Source: Ctena decussata (lineage: Eukaryota > Mollusca > Bivalvia > Lucinida > Lucinidae). From it: a stretch of 64,000 bases of DNA. Position 1 is the first letter of the stretch, and each line of letters opens with the position of its first letter. The position numbers were made by a program, and so were the translations under genes. This document shows positions 1 through 13,400 of this stretch, one piece after another. Under the pieces are notes generated by a model. That model ran no database searches, was not told the DNA's origin, and saw only the letters and a program-made list of their open reading frames with translations. Location: NCBI GenBank assembly GCA_963989385.1, contig OZ022508.1, positions 32,014,166 through 32,078,165 on the forward strand, in the 5' to 3' direction.

Positions 1-197
1 TCTCAAACAGCCACCATGTACACAATGTATAGCATATGATACACTCAACATTTCAAAATGTGTGAATAACTTCTAAAGTACAAGCCCTACAAATCTAATT
101 TTGAGCTCTCTAGTAAGTGAATTTGAATAAAGAATCCAAATCTGAAAAAAAAAAAAAAAATTTGGGGGGGGGGGGGGGGGGGGGGGGGTATGAATGA

Positions 198-1530
198 GAG
201 AGTTGCCATTCATGTATGAGACAAAATGTTATGACCTGTTCTGTATATCTATAAAGTATCATGAAAATATTTCAAAGGGTATTCAAGTCATGGAACAGAA
301 AGGAAATCACATCTAAAACCATCAAGGGGAAATAACTCAAAAAGTAAGAAAGCAAGAGTTGTCATTCTTGTTCGCGACATATTGTCATGACCTCGTCTAC
401 ATATCTGTGAAGTATCATGAAAATATTTCAAAGGGTATTAAAGTTATAGAGCGGACACGAAATCACACCCAAAACCATCAAGGGGAAAATACTCAAAAAG
501 TAAGAAAGCCAGACTTGTCACTCTTGTTCGTGACACATCATCATGACCTGTTCTACATATCTATAAAGTGTCATGAAAATATTTCAAAGGGTTTTCTAGT
601 TATAGAGCGGACACGAAATCACAGCTAAAATCATCAAGGGGAAATAACTCAAAAAGTAAGAAAGCAAGAGTTGTCATTCTTGTTCGCAACACATCGTCAT
701 GACCTGGTCTACATATCTGTAAAGTATCATGAAAATATTCCAAAGGGTATTCAAGTTATAGAGCGGACACGAAATCAACACATAATCACAGCGAAAACCA
801 TCAAGGGGAAATAACTCAAAAAGTAAGAAAGCCAGAGTTGTCATTCTTGTTCACGACACATCATCATGACCTGTTCTACATATCTGTAAAGTGTCATGAA
901 TATATTTCAAAGGGTATTCAAGTCACAGAGCGGACACGAAATCACAGCTAAAACCATCAAGGGGAAATAACTCAAAAAGTGAGAAAGCAAGAGTTGTCAT
1001 TCTTGTTCGCGACACATCGTCGTGACCTAGTCTACATATCTGTAAAGTATCATGAAAATATTCCAAAGGGTATTCAAGTTATAGAGCGGACACGAAATCA
1101 ACACATAATCACAGCTAAAACGATAAAGGGGAATAACTCAAAAAGTAAGAAAGCTAGAGTTGTCATTCTTGTTTGCGACACATCGTCATGACCTGTTCTA
1201 CATATCTGTAAAGTATCATGAAAATATTTCAAAGGGTATTCAAGTTACAGAGCGGACACGAATCTGCCAAAAATTCACCAAAGGGGAGATAACACAAAAA
1301 GTACAAAAGCAGGAGTTACCATTCTTGTATGCGACACTGCGTCATGACCTGTTCTACATAACTGTGAAGTATCATGAAAATATTCCAGAGGGTATTAAAG
1401 ATATAGAGCGGACAAGAAAAATGTTTACGGACGGACGGACGGACGGACAGACAGACGGACGGACGGACGGACGGACGGACGGACGCCAGGCTCATCGCTA
1501 TATCCCCCGAACCTTTCGGTCGGGGGATAA
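198..1530 (+). mobile_element. Tandem-repeat/stem-loop element R1 (Helentron/pearl-like, non-autonomous)
   Basis: Eight units of ~152-168 bp starting near 198, 356, 506, 667, 835, 989, 1157 and 1313 (each with gagttgtcattcttgt-like start and catgacctgttctacat), followed by (GGAC)n at 1428-1482 and a terminal stem-loop with arms 1501-1510 and 1520-1529. The left end is obscured by A16 (145-160) and G25 (164-188). Architecture is that of bivalve pearl/CvA and DINE-1-like elements. The small ORFs in it are repeat translations. Confidence 0.8.
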
Positions 1531-1778
1531 AAAGAAACGTCCGTTTTCTAAGGTTCTGTATCTGTTGAACCAGTAAAGTTGTAGCCATAAAACATAAAAC
1601 AAAATGTGTCCCGAGCGTCTGGCACACATAAAGTTGCAACCGTTTTATCTTTTCTCCATAGCCACAAGATTTATCGAGCCTAATGTCAAAACACCATTTT
1701 TCTTCTTCAGCAGCAATTTATCCATCAAAACCTGAAACATTTTTCGTTAAAAGAGGGCCAGAAACATCAAAAAATAAA
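1531..1778. other. Spacer between elements R1 and R2a
   Basis: AT-rich single-copy-looking DNA; I see no coding signal or recognisable element. Confidence 0.4.
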
Positions 1779-4768
1779 CAAGTAGCCCAAAGGGCAACAA
1801 TTGCTCACCTGAGAGACACTGTAAACCTATAGGGATATTTAAGATGCTCAAGGGCAGCTAACTCCACAGTCAGTGGTCCAATCAGGCTGAAAATTAAACT
1901 CATCCAAAACATTATGTATGCCCTCATTTAATATATGCAAGTTTAAAAAGTATCCGATCAATGGCACAATAGACAGAGCTGTCAAGGGCAGCTAACTTCG
2001 TAGTGATTGGCCTGATCTGGCCAAAATTTGAACTTGTTTAAGATATTATGCATTTCCTCATTACCTGCCAGTTTGAAAAGGATCGGATCAGTAGAAACCA
2101 AGAAAAAGTGGCGACATTGATTTTTTGGATGCTCAGGGCAGGTACTCCATAGTCAGTAGTGAGATCTAGCCGAAATGCTAACTAATCCAAGCTTTTATGC
2201 ATATCCTCATTACCTGCAAGTATGAAGAGGATCCCATGAAAAATGAAAATGTGATGACATTGTTTTCTCCATTATAACACTATGGGATTTTTTTCAAACG
2301 CTCAAGGGCAGCTAACTCCGTAGTCTGTGCTCGAATCCGGCCAAATTTCGAACTCATCCAAGCTCTTATGTATGTCATCATTACCTGCAAGTATGATAAA
2401 GATCTAATCAAAAACCTTGATTGCAGCATCCTGAAAGTCAAACTTGCTCGAGATATTGCCATGCCCTACATTTGTGTGAAATTATTTTAGAATCCGTTGA
2501 GAAATGTAGGTGCTAGAGCGATGACAAAGTTTTTCTAAAAATAGACACAGTGACCTTGACCTTGGGCCCAGCATCCTGAAAGTCAAACTTGCTTGAGATA
2601 TTGTCATACCCTACATTTGTGTCAAGTTATTTCAAAATCCATGGAGAAATGAAGGTGCCAGGGCGATGACAAAGTTTTTCTAAAAATAGCCACAGTGACC
2701 TTGACCTTGGGCACAGCACCCTGAAAGTCGATCTTGCACGAGATATTGTCATGCCCTACATTTGTGTGAATTTATTTTAAAATCCATTGAGAAATGTAGG
2801 TGCTAGAGCGCTGACAAAGTTTTTCTAAAAATAGCCAGTGACCTTGACCTTGGGCGCAGCACCCTGGAAGTTGAACTTGCTTGAGATATTGTCATGCCCT
2901 ACATTTGTGTCAAGTTATTTTAAAATCCATGGAGAAATGAAGGTGCTAGGGCGATGACAAAGTTTTTCTAAAAATAGCCACAGTGACCTTGACCTTGGGC
3001 ACAGCACCCTGAAAGTTGAACTTGCTCCAGATATTGTCATGCCCTATATTTGTGTGAAGTTATTTTAAAAACCATTGAGAAATGTAGGTGCTAGAGCGCT
3101 GACAAAGTTTTTCTAAAAATAGCCACAGTGACCTTGACCTTGGGCGCAGCATCCTGAAAGTCAAACTTGCTCGAGATATTGTCATGCCCTATATTTGTGT
3201 GAATTTATTTTAAAGTCCATTGAGAAATGTAGGTGCTAGAGCGCTGACAAAGTTTTTCTAAAAATAGCCACAGTGACCTTGACCTTGGGCGCAGCATCCT
3301 GAAAGTCAAACTTGCTTGAGATATTGTCATACCCTACATTTGTGTCAAGTTATTTCAAAATCCATGGAGAAATGAAGGTGCTAGGGCGATGACAAAGTTT
3401 TTCTAAAAATAGCCACAGTGACCTTGACCTTGGGCAGAGCACCCTGAAAGTCGATCTTGCACGAGATATTGTCATGCCCTACATTTGTGTGAATTTATTT
3501 TAAAATCCATTGAGAAATGTAGGTGCTAGAGCTCTGACGAAGTTTTTCTAAAAATAGCCACAATGACCTTGACCTTGGGCACAGCACCCTGGAAGTTGAT
3601 CTTGCTTGAGATATTGTCATACCCTACATTTGTGTCAAGTTATTTTAAAATCCATGGAGAAATGAAGGTGCTAGGGAGATGACAAAGTTTTTCTAAAAAT
3701 AGCCACAGTGACCTTGACCTTGGGCAAAGCACCCTGAAAGTCGAACTTGCTCCAGATATTGTCATGCCCTACATTTGTGTGAAGTTATTTTAAAAACCAT
3801 TGAGAAATGTAGGTGCTAGAGCGCTGACAAAGTTTTTCTAAAAATAGCCACAGTGACCTTGACCTTGGGCGCAGCATCCTGAAAGTCGAACTTGCTTGAG
3901 ATATTGTCTTGCCCTATATTTGTGTGAATTTATTTTAAAATCCATTGAGAAATGTAGGTGCTAGAGCGCTGACAAAGTTTTTCTAAAAATAGCCACAGTG
4001 ACCTTGACCTTGGGCGCAGCATCCTGAAAGTCAAACTTGCTCGAGATATTGTCATGCCCTACATTTGTGTGAGGTTATTTTAAAATCCGTTGAGAAATGT
4101 AGGCAATAGAGCGATGACAAAGTTTTTCTAAAAATATGTGATGACGTTGTTTTCTCCATTATAACACTATGGGATTTTTTTCAAACGCTCAAGGGCAGCT
4201 AACTCCGTACTCTGTGCTCGAATCCGGCCAAATTTCGAACTCATCCAAGCTCTTATGTATGTTATCATTACCTGCAAGTATGATAAGGATCTAAGCAAAA
4301 ACAGTTGAGAAAATGTGATGACGCCATTTTCCCCATTATAACCCTATGGGATTTTTTTCAAACGCTCAAGGGCAGCTAACTCCGTAGTCTGTGCTCGAAT
4401 CCGGCCAAATTTCGAACTCATCCAAGCTCTTGTGTATGTCATCATTACCTGCAAGTATGATAAGGATCTAATCAAAAACAGTCGAGAAAACGTGATGACG
4501 CCGTTTTCCCCATTATAACCCTATGGGGGCTATCTGTTGCCATGGAAACCAGAGTTCTGAGCTGATCGGCACCAAAACCTAATGCAGCCTTTCCCCCACC
4601 CAAATGATGCTTCAGATAAAATTTGATTGCGATCGGCCCACTGGTCTCTGAGATATTTATGTTTGAAAGTGTTGACGCACCCACGCACCCACCCACGCAC
4701 CCACGGACGACGGCTCGACTCCCATCCTATAAGCTCACCTATGAGCCTTCGGCTCAGGTGAGCTAAAA
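1779..4768 (+). mobile_element. Element R2, copy a (147-bp AGGTCA-containing tandem core)
   Basis: Starts caagtagcccaaagggcaac, followed by GCTCACCTGAG; left part has ~150-bp units with gctcaagggcagctaactcc; core 2521-4130 holds 11 units of ~147 bp, each with TGACCTTGACCTTGG; then two more left-type units, an ACCC/GGAC-rich tract (4676-4712) and the stem-loop AGCTCACCT...TTCG...AGGTGAGCT (4731-4763). Full copies recur at 57600-60178 and 60478-63017 in the same orientation. No transposase ORF, so non-autonomous; Helentron-associated by architecture (inference). Confidence 0.85.
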
Positions 4769-4860
4769 ATCAGCTTTGAAAAACAAAAACTGCTTATCAA
4801 ATGAACGAGAAAGCAGCCCAAAGTCTACGATTTATAGAATTATCTCCCTTTTTATTAAAT

Positions 4861-5902
4861 AAACAAGGGCTTCGTAAGCGGCGCATAATACGCCCGTTTT
4901 AATGTCATAAAGGAGTATGGAATGAACAAGATTGTTTGCAAAAGGATGGATAGGCAGACAAACAGGGGCAACCACTTTATAACTAATGACGGCAACATTA
5001 TTCAAATATTTAACACATCAAATTCTATGAGTATACCAAAAATCAGCTTCAAAGTTATTGTGGCTCAAAAGTTGAGTAATGCCATAGTTGAACAAGGGAG
5101 ATAATTCATAAACTAAATATACTAGATTTTTGGCTCTACTACATTCCCCTGACAAAATCACATGTAGGGTTAAGGAATCACAGAGGAAACAGGAAATTTA
5201 TGCAAGGGCAGATAATTCAGTAAGCCAGAGTTGTGGTTCTTGCTCGGGATACATTGCCCCATTATTATACATATTCCTACAAAGTTCCATTCTAATATTT
5301 CAAAAGGTTAAGGAGATATGGAGTGACTGAGAAATGCCTAAAATTACTTATCAAAGGGAAGTAACTCCAAAATGAAGAAAGGGGGAGCAACCATTCTTGT
5401 ATGCCACGCATCGTCTTGTGATCATGCACATTGCTATAAAGTTTCATCATGATATTCCAAACGGTTACAAAGTTAAGGTATGCACAAGATATGTATACAC
5501 AAAAATAACCATAATCAACTAATGAAAGGGATGTAACTCTAAAATGAAGAAAGGGAGAGCAGCCATTTTTGTACGCGACACATCGTTGAGACTTCATACA
5601 CGTTGCTATGAAGTATCATGAAGATATCCTAAACGGTTATCTAGTTATGGCACGCACAAGACTGGCAGGGAAAAAATTAATCAAAGGGGCATAACTTGGA
5701 AACTAAGGAAGGGGGAGCAACCACTTCTGTACGCGACACGTTCCCCCAACCTAATACATATTCCTACCAAATATCATGAATATATCCCAAACGGTTAATG
5801 AGTTATGGAGCGCACAAGAAAGTTTACGGACGGACGGACGGACGGACGGACGGACAGCGCCATGACATAATACGTCCGTTTTTTCAAAACGGGCGTATAA
5901 TA
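4861..5902 (+). mobile_element. Element R3, copy a
   Basis: Starts aaacaagggcttcg with cataatacgcccgtttt near the left end; units of ~150-170 bp with gaaagggggagcaaccattc; (GGAC)n at 5827-5852; ends with cataatacgtccg...cgggcgtat stem-loop (5869-5900). The left subterminal sequence equals the stem-loop arm. Second copy at 14548-16107. Confidence 0.82.
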
Positions 5903-6973
5903 ACGATTTTAGAACTTCCATATCTCCATAACCGTTCATCATGTTGACACTGTTTTTGTTTCAATTGACTATACTTGTGTATACAATGACAACATGCATC
6001 AGAGAATAAAAATTAAGGCTGAAATCTAAAAATCCTGGTGCACTAAAACCCGGTTTTATTACACCATCTCTTACAGAAAACTAATCAAGTAATTTTATAA
6101 CCAAATATTTGCTATGCTAAATGATGCTGATTTCAATGCTATTGATGGCTGGAAATGAATTTTAAAGTAGTCCTATGTCATTGGCTTCCAAACTGATGGA
6201 GCAACAAGGGAATGTTTGCATCTATATACGCACGGTCGTGATCGACGTTTTGTGACGTCACTTTACATGACAGATTTATGCCAGTGGTCGTGACAATAAC
6301 GAATGCATCCAGCACCCATAAAATCTCAGCAGCGTGTCTGCTCAGTGATGCTAGGATGAGCTGCGATGGTTAAAACGAGAAGAACACACGAGAAACTGAT
6401 TTTGTGACTTTCGAAATTTGGGTACTGGCGCTTGCGGCATTGTCATTGTTGCAGATATTCATTGAACAGATTTTCGTTCAGCGCACACTATTGCTGAATA
6501 ATTGACGTTATTGAAGCAAAATATTTGAGTGTAATATCTGTGTGCATTTGGAATTCAGAGACACAATTGTAAAGCGGACGTTTCTTGTTTGTGTCAGTAT
6601 ACATTCCTAACTACTAAGTTTTTAACAGAAGCAACACTCAACTAGTTCAAGTTTTGCGATACTTTAAGACCATATTTTTTCAGTTATAAGACAGAGTCCC
6701 CCCCCCCCCCTCCCCGACCCTGCACACACACACACAAAATCCCCAAAATCTAGATCCATCTTTTAAAGCAGATCTAGATTTTTTGGGACTGTTTTGTTAG
6801 AGAATACCCCTTCTTTTAGCAAAATTATACCAGACTGGTTTGAATTGGATATCTGGGGTCAGTCTGGAGTTTGGGGGTAGGGGAGGAGGGGGGGGGGGGG
6901 GGGGAGAATATCTAATAACTAAATAAATACAGTAATTTACTATGTTCTTCTAATATAAAAGGTTAGAACCTTA
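5903..6973 (-). other. 3' flank / probable 3' UTR of BLTP3
   Basis: Between the stop codon and the nearest repeat element. No AATAAA lies close to the stop on the minus strand; the first I see is at 6055-6060, about 910 bp downstream. The stretch includes a poly-G run (6886-6904), a poly-C/CA run (6699-6736) and a P5-type palindrome (6738-6792). 6225-6300 is locally CpG-rich with a TGACGTCA-like site. The transcript end is not determined. Confidence 0.35.
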
Positions 6974-7437
6974 TCAAGAATTTGGACTATTCCCAGTATG
7001 TTTCCTATGTCTTTGTTCCGAAGCAACCAACTCATCATTCAAGCATTTCAACATTGTATCAAATGAGTCTCTCTCTATTTTAGTGTTTGTTAATTCTTCT
7101 CCAATTTCAACAAGTTTTTCTGTCATGAGCTGATTCTCGTCTTCTAAAGTCTGATTTTGTTTTGTAAGATCTTCAGTCTTAGCTGTCAACGTTTTCTTGT
7201 CAGTTTCTAGCTCAGCAAGTCGAGCTTTCAATTTGTCCATTTCTGCATCTTGATCCTGAGAATGGTCATCTAGCTGCTTTAATAATTTCTGAAGCTGCTT
7301 GTTCCTGGTTTGTAAAGCTGCTATTTGATCCTGACTAGAAAGTGTGGGGTCAATAACAGGTTCCTCGGAAACAGGAAGGGCTAGAGATCTGGATACATGG
7401 TTTTCTGTTTTCTGTGATAAAGAACTTGGTTTGCCAC
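6974..7437 (-). CDS. BLTP3B: BLTP3 terminal exon O: C-terminal coiled coil and stop
   Basis: Last coding exon, 153 residues and TGA at 6974-6976. After GGKPSSLSQKTENHVSRS it forms a long heptad-rich coiled coil (SSQDQIAALQTRNKQLQKLL to LVEIGEELTNTKIERDSFDT) and ends KHTGNSPNS. Human 3A/3B also end in a coiled coil (ENESLKQELAKAKMALAEA), but this one is longer, roughly 110 residues. Acceptor at 7438-7439. In SHIP164 the C-terminal coiled coil supports self-association; that role here is inferred. Confidence 0.95.
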
Positions 7438-10400
7438 CTAAAAACAATGAAGTAATGGTAAATAAACATTTCTTGAGATATCAGAAAGCAAACAATTACA
7501 TTTATAATACTGAAAATAACAGTGTACATAAAACAAATGATGAATTTCTGGAATAGCCAAAAATGTACATAAGGCAAATCGGTACGCAATTATGCATTTT
7601 TCTTAATTTTGGCCTCCCATCTCAGTAGAGTCAACTTTTAAAAATGAAAAATTTGCTCCCCTATGAGCATTTTTGAAAAGTCACTTCGTCCTCAGGAGGA
7701 AACAGGGATTCATGATAACTGTCTTCTTTTGAACTAACAATTTCTTGGAAAGGTTTGTCTGTCCGTCAGACAGAGCATTGTTACAAAACAGAACTTAACC
7801 AGACAACTTGTCTAAGTCTTAACTGACCCCACCGACACCGTAAAAGTAATATCTATGCTTCACTGCTGCTAGTTTTAGGCAAGACAAACATGTTGGAAAA
7901 CTGCACAAATGTATCTATATGCCTCGACACAAATGCAAGAACCAAAGGCTCAAACCATATGTGCATCCACACACAGTCTGGTGATTCTAATCAGAGACGT
8001 TTCTGGTCTATCACAACTTGTATGGAGTCTGAAGATTCAACAGGCACAAAATAATGGCTCTGGATAGACCATATGAGCCGCCACACGACAAAACCAACAA
8101 TGTGGTTGTGCGCCCAGCGCAGACTCAGATCAGCCTGGGCATCTACCCAGTCTGATCAGACTCTTCCCTAAGCGCTTAAAGGGTAGCTAAGGGTCTAAGC
8201 TACCTCCATGCGGACAGCGAAGACTCTGATCAGACTGAGCGGATAACCAGGCTGATCTGAGTCTGCGCTGGGCGCACAGCAACTTTGTTGGTTTTGTCGT
8301 GTCGCAGCTCATATATGGATTTACAAATTGGTTTGAATACTGGCTGTTTGCATGCTCAGCCTTAGCTGTCATACGCTAGCGCAGTTTGCCTAATGGCTAC
8401 TTGTTGCACAAGACCTGTCAGTATACAGGATAGCTCATTAACAAAACCTTTAACTCAATGTGGCACCCCAATATATATGCAGATGCCATTGCCATGGTGA
8501 CTGCAATAGCTTTTCCAGTTTCATACATGTGATCTGAAAAAACCTTTCAACAAAACAAGTAAATGTGGTCACTGACATAGATACTGACAATGCTAGAATT
8601 TATCTAGGGCTGTACTTCTGTTTTTTTCCCTCCAAATTCAATTACTGCAAAACTAGTGAAATACCTGAGGTCATATGGAAGACTCCATCATCATAGCAGT
8701 ATATAAATAACTCATGAATATTCATTACAGTTGAAACAGGAGGTGGTTGAGTAGCATTTGGAGGAGGTCTGTCTTCCTACAATTCAAAATGAGGGTTCAA
8801 GAGTATTCATTACAGTTGGGAAAGAAGGAGACTTTTTAGACTTCTATTTGGTCCACAACTCCAGACAAGGACTATTCTAACATGACGTTAACATTTTCCC
8901 TATTTAGCCTATAGAAGCGGCGCTGTGTGAAAATTTGTTATAAAACATGTTATTAACGCTTGGCGTTCACATTTCGTGCTTGGATGACGTCGGATGTAAA
9001 CATTTAACTTCTGGCGATGTCCACCTCAAAATAATCCATTAGAAAATGTCGCAATATCCTTGCAATTTGATCTTGTATAATGTTAGAATTGAAATAACTT
9101 TTCCTTACCAGTAAATTATCGCAGATTAACACGTGTTGTTGGGCAGATACGAATATTAATTCACTCAGGCCTGTGGCCGTTGTGAATAAATATTTCGTGA
9201 TCTGCCCTCTAACAACATGTGTTAATCTGCGATAATTTACCGGTAAGGAAAAGTTATTTCTTAATTCCAGATAACAGTGCCTCGCTGAGCATGACCAGAA
9301 CTTTTCTGACAGATACCACCAAGGAAATTTTGAGGGCAATATGAAGGAAATTTTATGTATCCCTTACACCAAGAAATGGTAGTATTTCTTTACTCTTCAA
9401 CCCCCTTTAATATGTTAAAGGTCCTGCCCCAGGATGTATTTTTCCTGGAACAGCCTTAAGGAGGGTTGGATAATTCATGATTTTTTTTTAAAGTGAATGA
9501 GTACACCTTCAGGGGAAGTAATCCTGCCGTTTTCAATTCTGCTTCTCTTCTCATTAGGGTCAAGTTACCCAATCTGGAAGGGGTTTCATCATCCAGGGAA
9601 GCAAACAGAGTAAAAACAGTTGTTCCCCTTCTTTAAAATGGCTGGAGAAGGCAGTGTACCCATTAAATTCTCAACTGAACAAAAAACAAAACAAACACTG
9701 TCACACCTCAAGAAAAAATTCATTTCTGAGCTGGTTCTAAGTAGGGGCCACATCATACGTTTTAAGGAAAATTAACAGAATTATCTCAAGTGCTCCAGAA
9801 AAGGAGTGCAGAGATAATTTAGGGATAATTTTCCATTTTTCTCCAAAAACATGTTATGACCCCTCATTAGAACCATCTCGCCACAACTGTTATTACAATC
9901 ATCCACAAAGATGGTTCTGAAAAGTCACATTGTATATTTGTGCAGAGAAATCAGAAAAATTATCTCAAATTATCCTCAAACCCAATCTTATCTGGAGCTC
10001 TGTATCTCTGACAAATCATCAGCAAGCCCACCTTATCTAGACTCTGTTAATTCTATGAGTAATTCTGTTTTCTTTGAATTCTCATACAATATGGCTTGGA
10101 TTAAACTTTATCTTGATATTTTGCAGATAAAAATTTTGTAGATAAAAATTTTGTTGTTCCCTTTTTAGCACTTTAAGAGTTAGAATTACCTTGAGAACCA
10201 CTGTGAGATCAGCAACTGAGACATGCATAGGAGTAGGTGTGGTGATCTTTTCATCCTCGATAAAACTTGTCATGTGTTGTATACTGGACATGTTGAACTC
10301 AAACTTGTACTTGTTGATCCTGGCATCCATAAAGCCAAGTTCTTTGCCCCGTGGAGCCTCATTCTCAGCAGCTGGACCAGAGACAAATTTAAACTTGAGA

Positions 10401-13400
10401 GGGTAGCTATTCCCAGATAGGTCTGGAGTTTCTCTGATTATGCCTGTAAAATATAATAGTACTAAAATACTAACCTAAGTGTAAGGAAAGAAACTGAGCT
10501 GCATTTCGTTTGAAATAAGCCTGGGCACAGTGGTTTCTTTCAGTGCTTTAAAGAAAATAGTACTGATTTCATATGTATGGATACACCTACATCTTTTTCT
10601 CTCGTTTTAACGAAGGGAAACAACTTTTCTGATTTCCTATGCATTTCACCATGCTTCAATATCCTTCCAAAATGAGGTCAACCTTTAAAAGAACGTATTT
10701 GCGCATAGGGGAGCAAATTCTTTCCTTTAAGGGTTGGTCCCTATTGAAAAGGGATCCAAAATTAACAATGGCTGAGTAGCTTCCCCCTGAAAATGTATTC
10801 ATTTACTTAACAAGACCTGTCAGTGGGACAGGAGAGCTCGCCTGACAGCGCCTTGCCCATCACCTAAAAAACTCTAACGTAAAAATTTTCAATTTTTACT
10901 ACTTATTAAGATTAAATGTAGATACACAACCTTCTGCCATACATTGTATTTAGATTTATAATCAAAAGTTGTAGCATTTTTTCGATCAATCAAGAATGCT
11001 GCAGTTCATGCCAATAGTAGGATTATGAATATACATGTATACACTTTTATATCATAATCATGATTCATTCATGGAACACAAACAAAATGTTAGATAGTAT
11101 GCAGAGTTCCAGATAAGGTGGTGTTTTGATAATCTAGAGATAGTTTTTCTTATTTCTCAAAAAATCATATTTTGTGACACCTTATTAGAACCATCTCAGT
11201 GAGATGGTTCTCAGTGAGATGGTTTTAATGAGGTGTCAAAATATATGCTTTTATGGGAAAAAAAGGAAAATTATTCCTAAATTATCCCTGTTACTTCTTC
11301 TCATTAAGAACACCGCCCTGCTCCTCTGGTGGGACACAAAACAAAATGTTGACTGGTGAGCTAAAAAGTCTTGGCAAGATAGTTCTAATGAGGGATCACC
11401 ACGTTTTTATGAAAAATAAGGACACTTAATCCTAAATTATCCCTGTCACGCCTTCTTATCTGGAACACTGTCAGGGACTTGCTCCATTGATCGGACATAA
11501 AAAGAATGTTTGACAGTGAAACCTGTGAAACCTCCATAATAATAAGTTGTTACCTCTGGAAGATGATAGTTTGGAGTAAAAGTCTTCGTAAACAATATTC
11601 CCTGTTTCTTCCACATCTATCTTCTTGGCTTGTAGCCGAGCTAAGACATCCGGACCAGTACCTTGTAGTAGCAACTCAAGACCAGACAGGCGGAAAACAA
11701 CAGCTGACACCTGTATCAAGAAAATATGACATCAAGTTCCCAGCAGATGAAGTGAAAAAGATATGAGCAGCGACACGAGAAAACCAACAATGTGGTTGTG
11801 CGACCAGTGCAGACTCAGATCAGCCTTGGCATTTTCATAGTTTACTCAGACTCTTTTCTTTAAGAGCTCAAAGGGTAGCTAAGGGTCTAAGCTACCTCGA
11901 TGCGGACAGCGAAGACTCTGATCAGACTGGGCGGATGCCCAGGCTGATCTGAGTCTGCGCTGGGCGCACAACCACATTGTTGGTTTTCTAGTGTTGCGGC
12001 TCATATATACATAAACAGACATGAAAAGTCATCCTATCTTTGAGTGATACTCAGTTTTGGCTCTAAAAGCCTCATTTTACTTGCAGTCCCCCACATAAAC
12101 TGTAGACATTTCCTTCTTTCTTCAATGTAAAAATTAGTGTCTCCCTCATTTTTTTCCAGAATCTCCCTCGTTTTTGCTTTGGCGACTTACCAGCTGCAGC
12201 TCATCATGAGCCACCTTACCTGGATCTACGCTGTTTCCAAATTCAACTATTATACTTTTGGCACTTTAAGTCTTAACATTATGCTGTGAATCTAAAGTTG
12301 GCAAGAGTAACAATCTTATATATACCAAAAGCAGTCTCTCTTTCCAGCAAACTTCTAAATGAAATACATGGAAAAAAACTTGGTTAAAATCAGAGCTCTA
12401 GATAAGAGGGAGTATTTGGTGTTAATTAGGGATAATTTTTATTAATTCTGCATAAAACCATATGTTGTGACCCCTCATCTGAACCGTCTCGTCGAGACGG
12501 TTCAGATGAGGGGTCACAACATATGGTTTCGATGAGAAATGAGAAAAATTATCCTTAATTATCATCAGATACTCCCTCTTATCTTGAGCTCTGTTAAAAT
12601 ATTTGTGGAAAGCCACTCACCAGTTCTTTGGCTTTTGAAGCAGAGGTGCTATCAGCAAACACACTAGACAGGTCATCAGTGTCTTCCAGTGTAGACCCAG
12701 TGTCTGAGTGGGCTTTGTGATTAAAAGCTGGCATCTCCGTCTCATCAAGCATAAGAAACTCGAAGTCATCATCCGACATATCAGTTTTTATTGAAAGTCT
12801 GTCGGAATCATCTGAAAGGTCATCAGGGTCAAGCTTGTTCTTAATTTTTCCCATAAAGTTTGAAATGTTATTGACTCCTGTTGTGAAGGATTTTTTCACG
12901 GCCTGTGAGGTCAATTTGCTGGATGACCTTGACCTCTGACCTTCACTAGAGGCCATGGAAGACAAGCCAGAGTCACTGGCTGCGATGTAATGGACGTCTT
13001 TGGACATGATGTTAAGTTGAGCATCTTCAGCAGAAACATCATCAGTAGAATGGGAGTCTCTTCTCATACCTGGAAAATATATATACCGATCTCAAACAAT
13101 GGTATCTCCAACTTCAAGTAAACATTATATAAAAGAATATAGTTTGGGCACATTTCCTATTTTTCTTTACATTTCAACTCCTGTAATCTCAAACTACTGG
13201 TATCACAAAGTAAATTTTCTGGGATCAGAAAATTTACTTTTAGATATCAGTAGTTTGAGACGACCTTCAACTTTGAGATATCACAAGTTGACTGTACATC
13301 ATAATTACCTTAATCCCCTCATTAAGATAACTTATGTCCTTATCCTAAAATCTAAACAAGCTCACTTTACCACATGGTGATGTGCCTTACATGTAAATTA

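Noticed and set aside
359..1576. ORFs of 70-138 residues with repeated HHDLFYISVKYHENISKG-like peptides
   Set aside because: They translate the ~155-bp tandem units of element R1; frame shifts between units and a (GGAC)n tail show no coding constraint.
4472..4696. ORF MGGCVGASTLSNINISETSG (also at 59890 and 62716)
   Set aside because: Present in all three R2 copies because it is the conserved right end of the element; no domain and no sign that it is translated.
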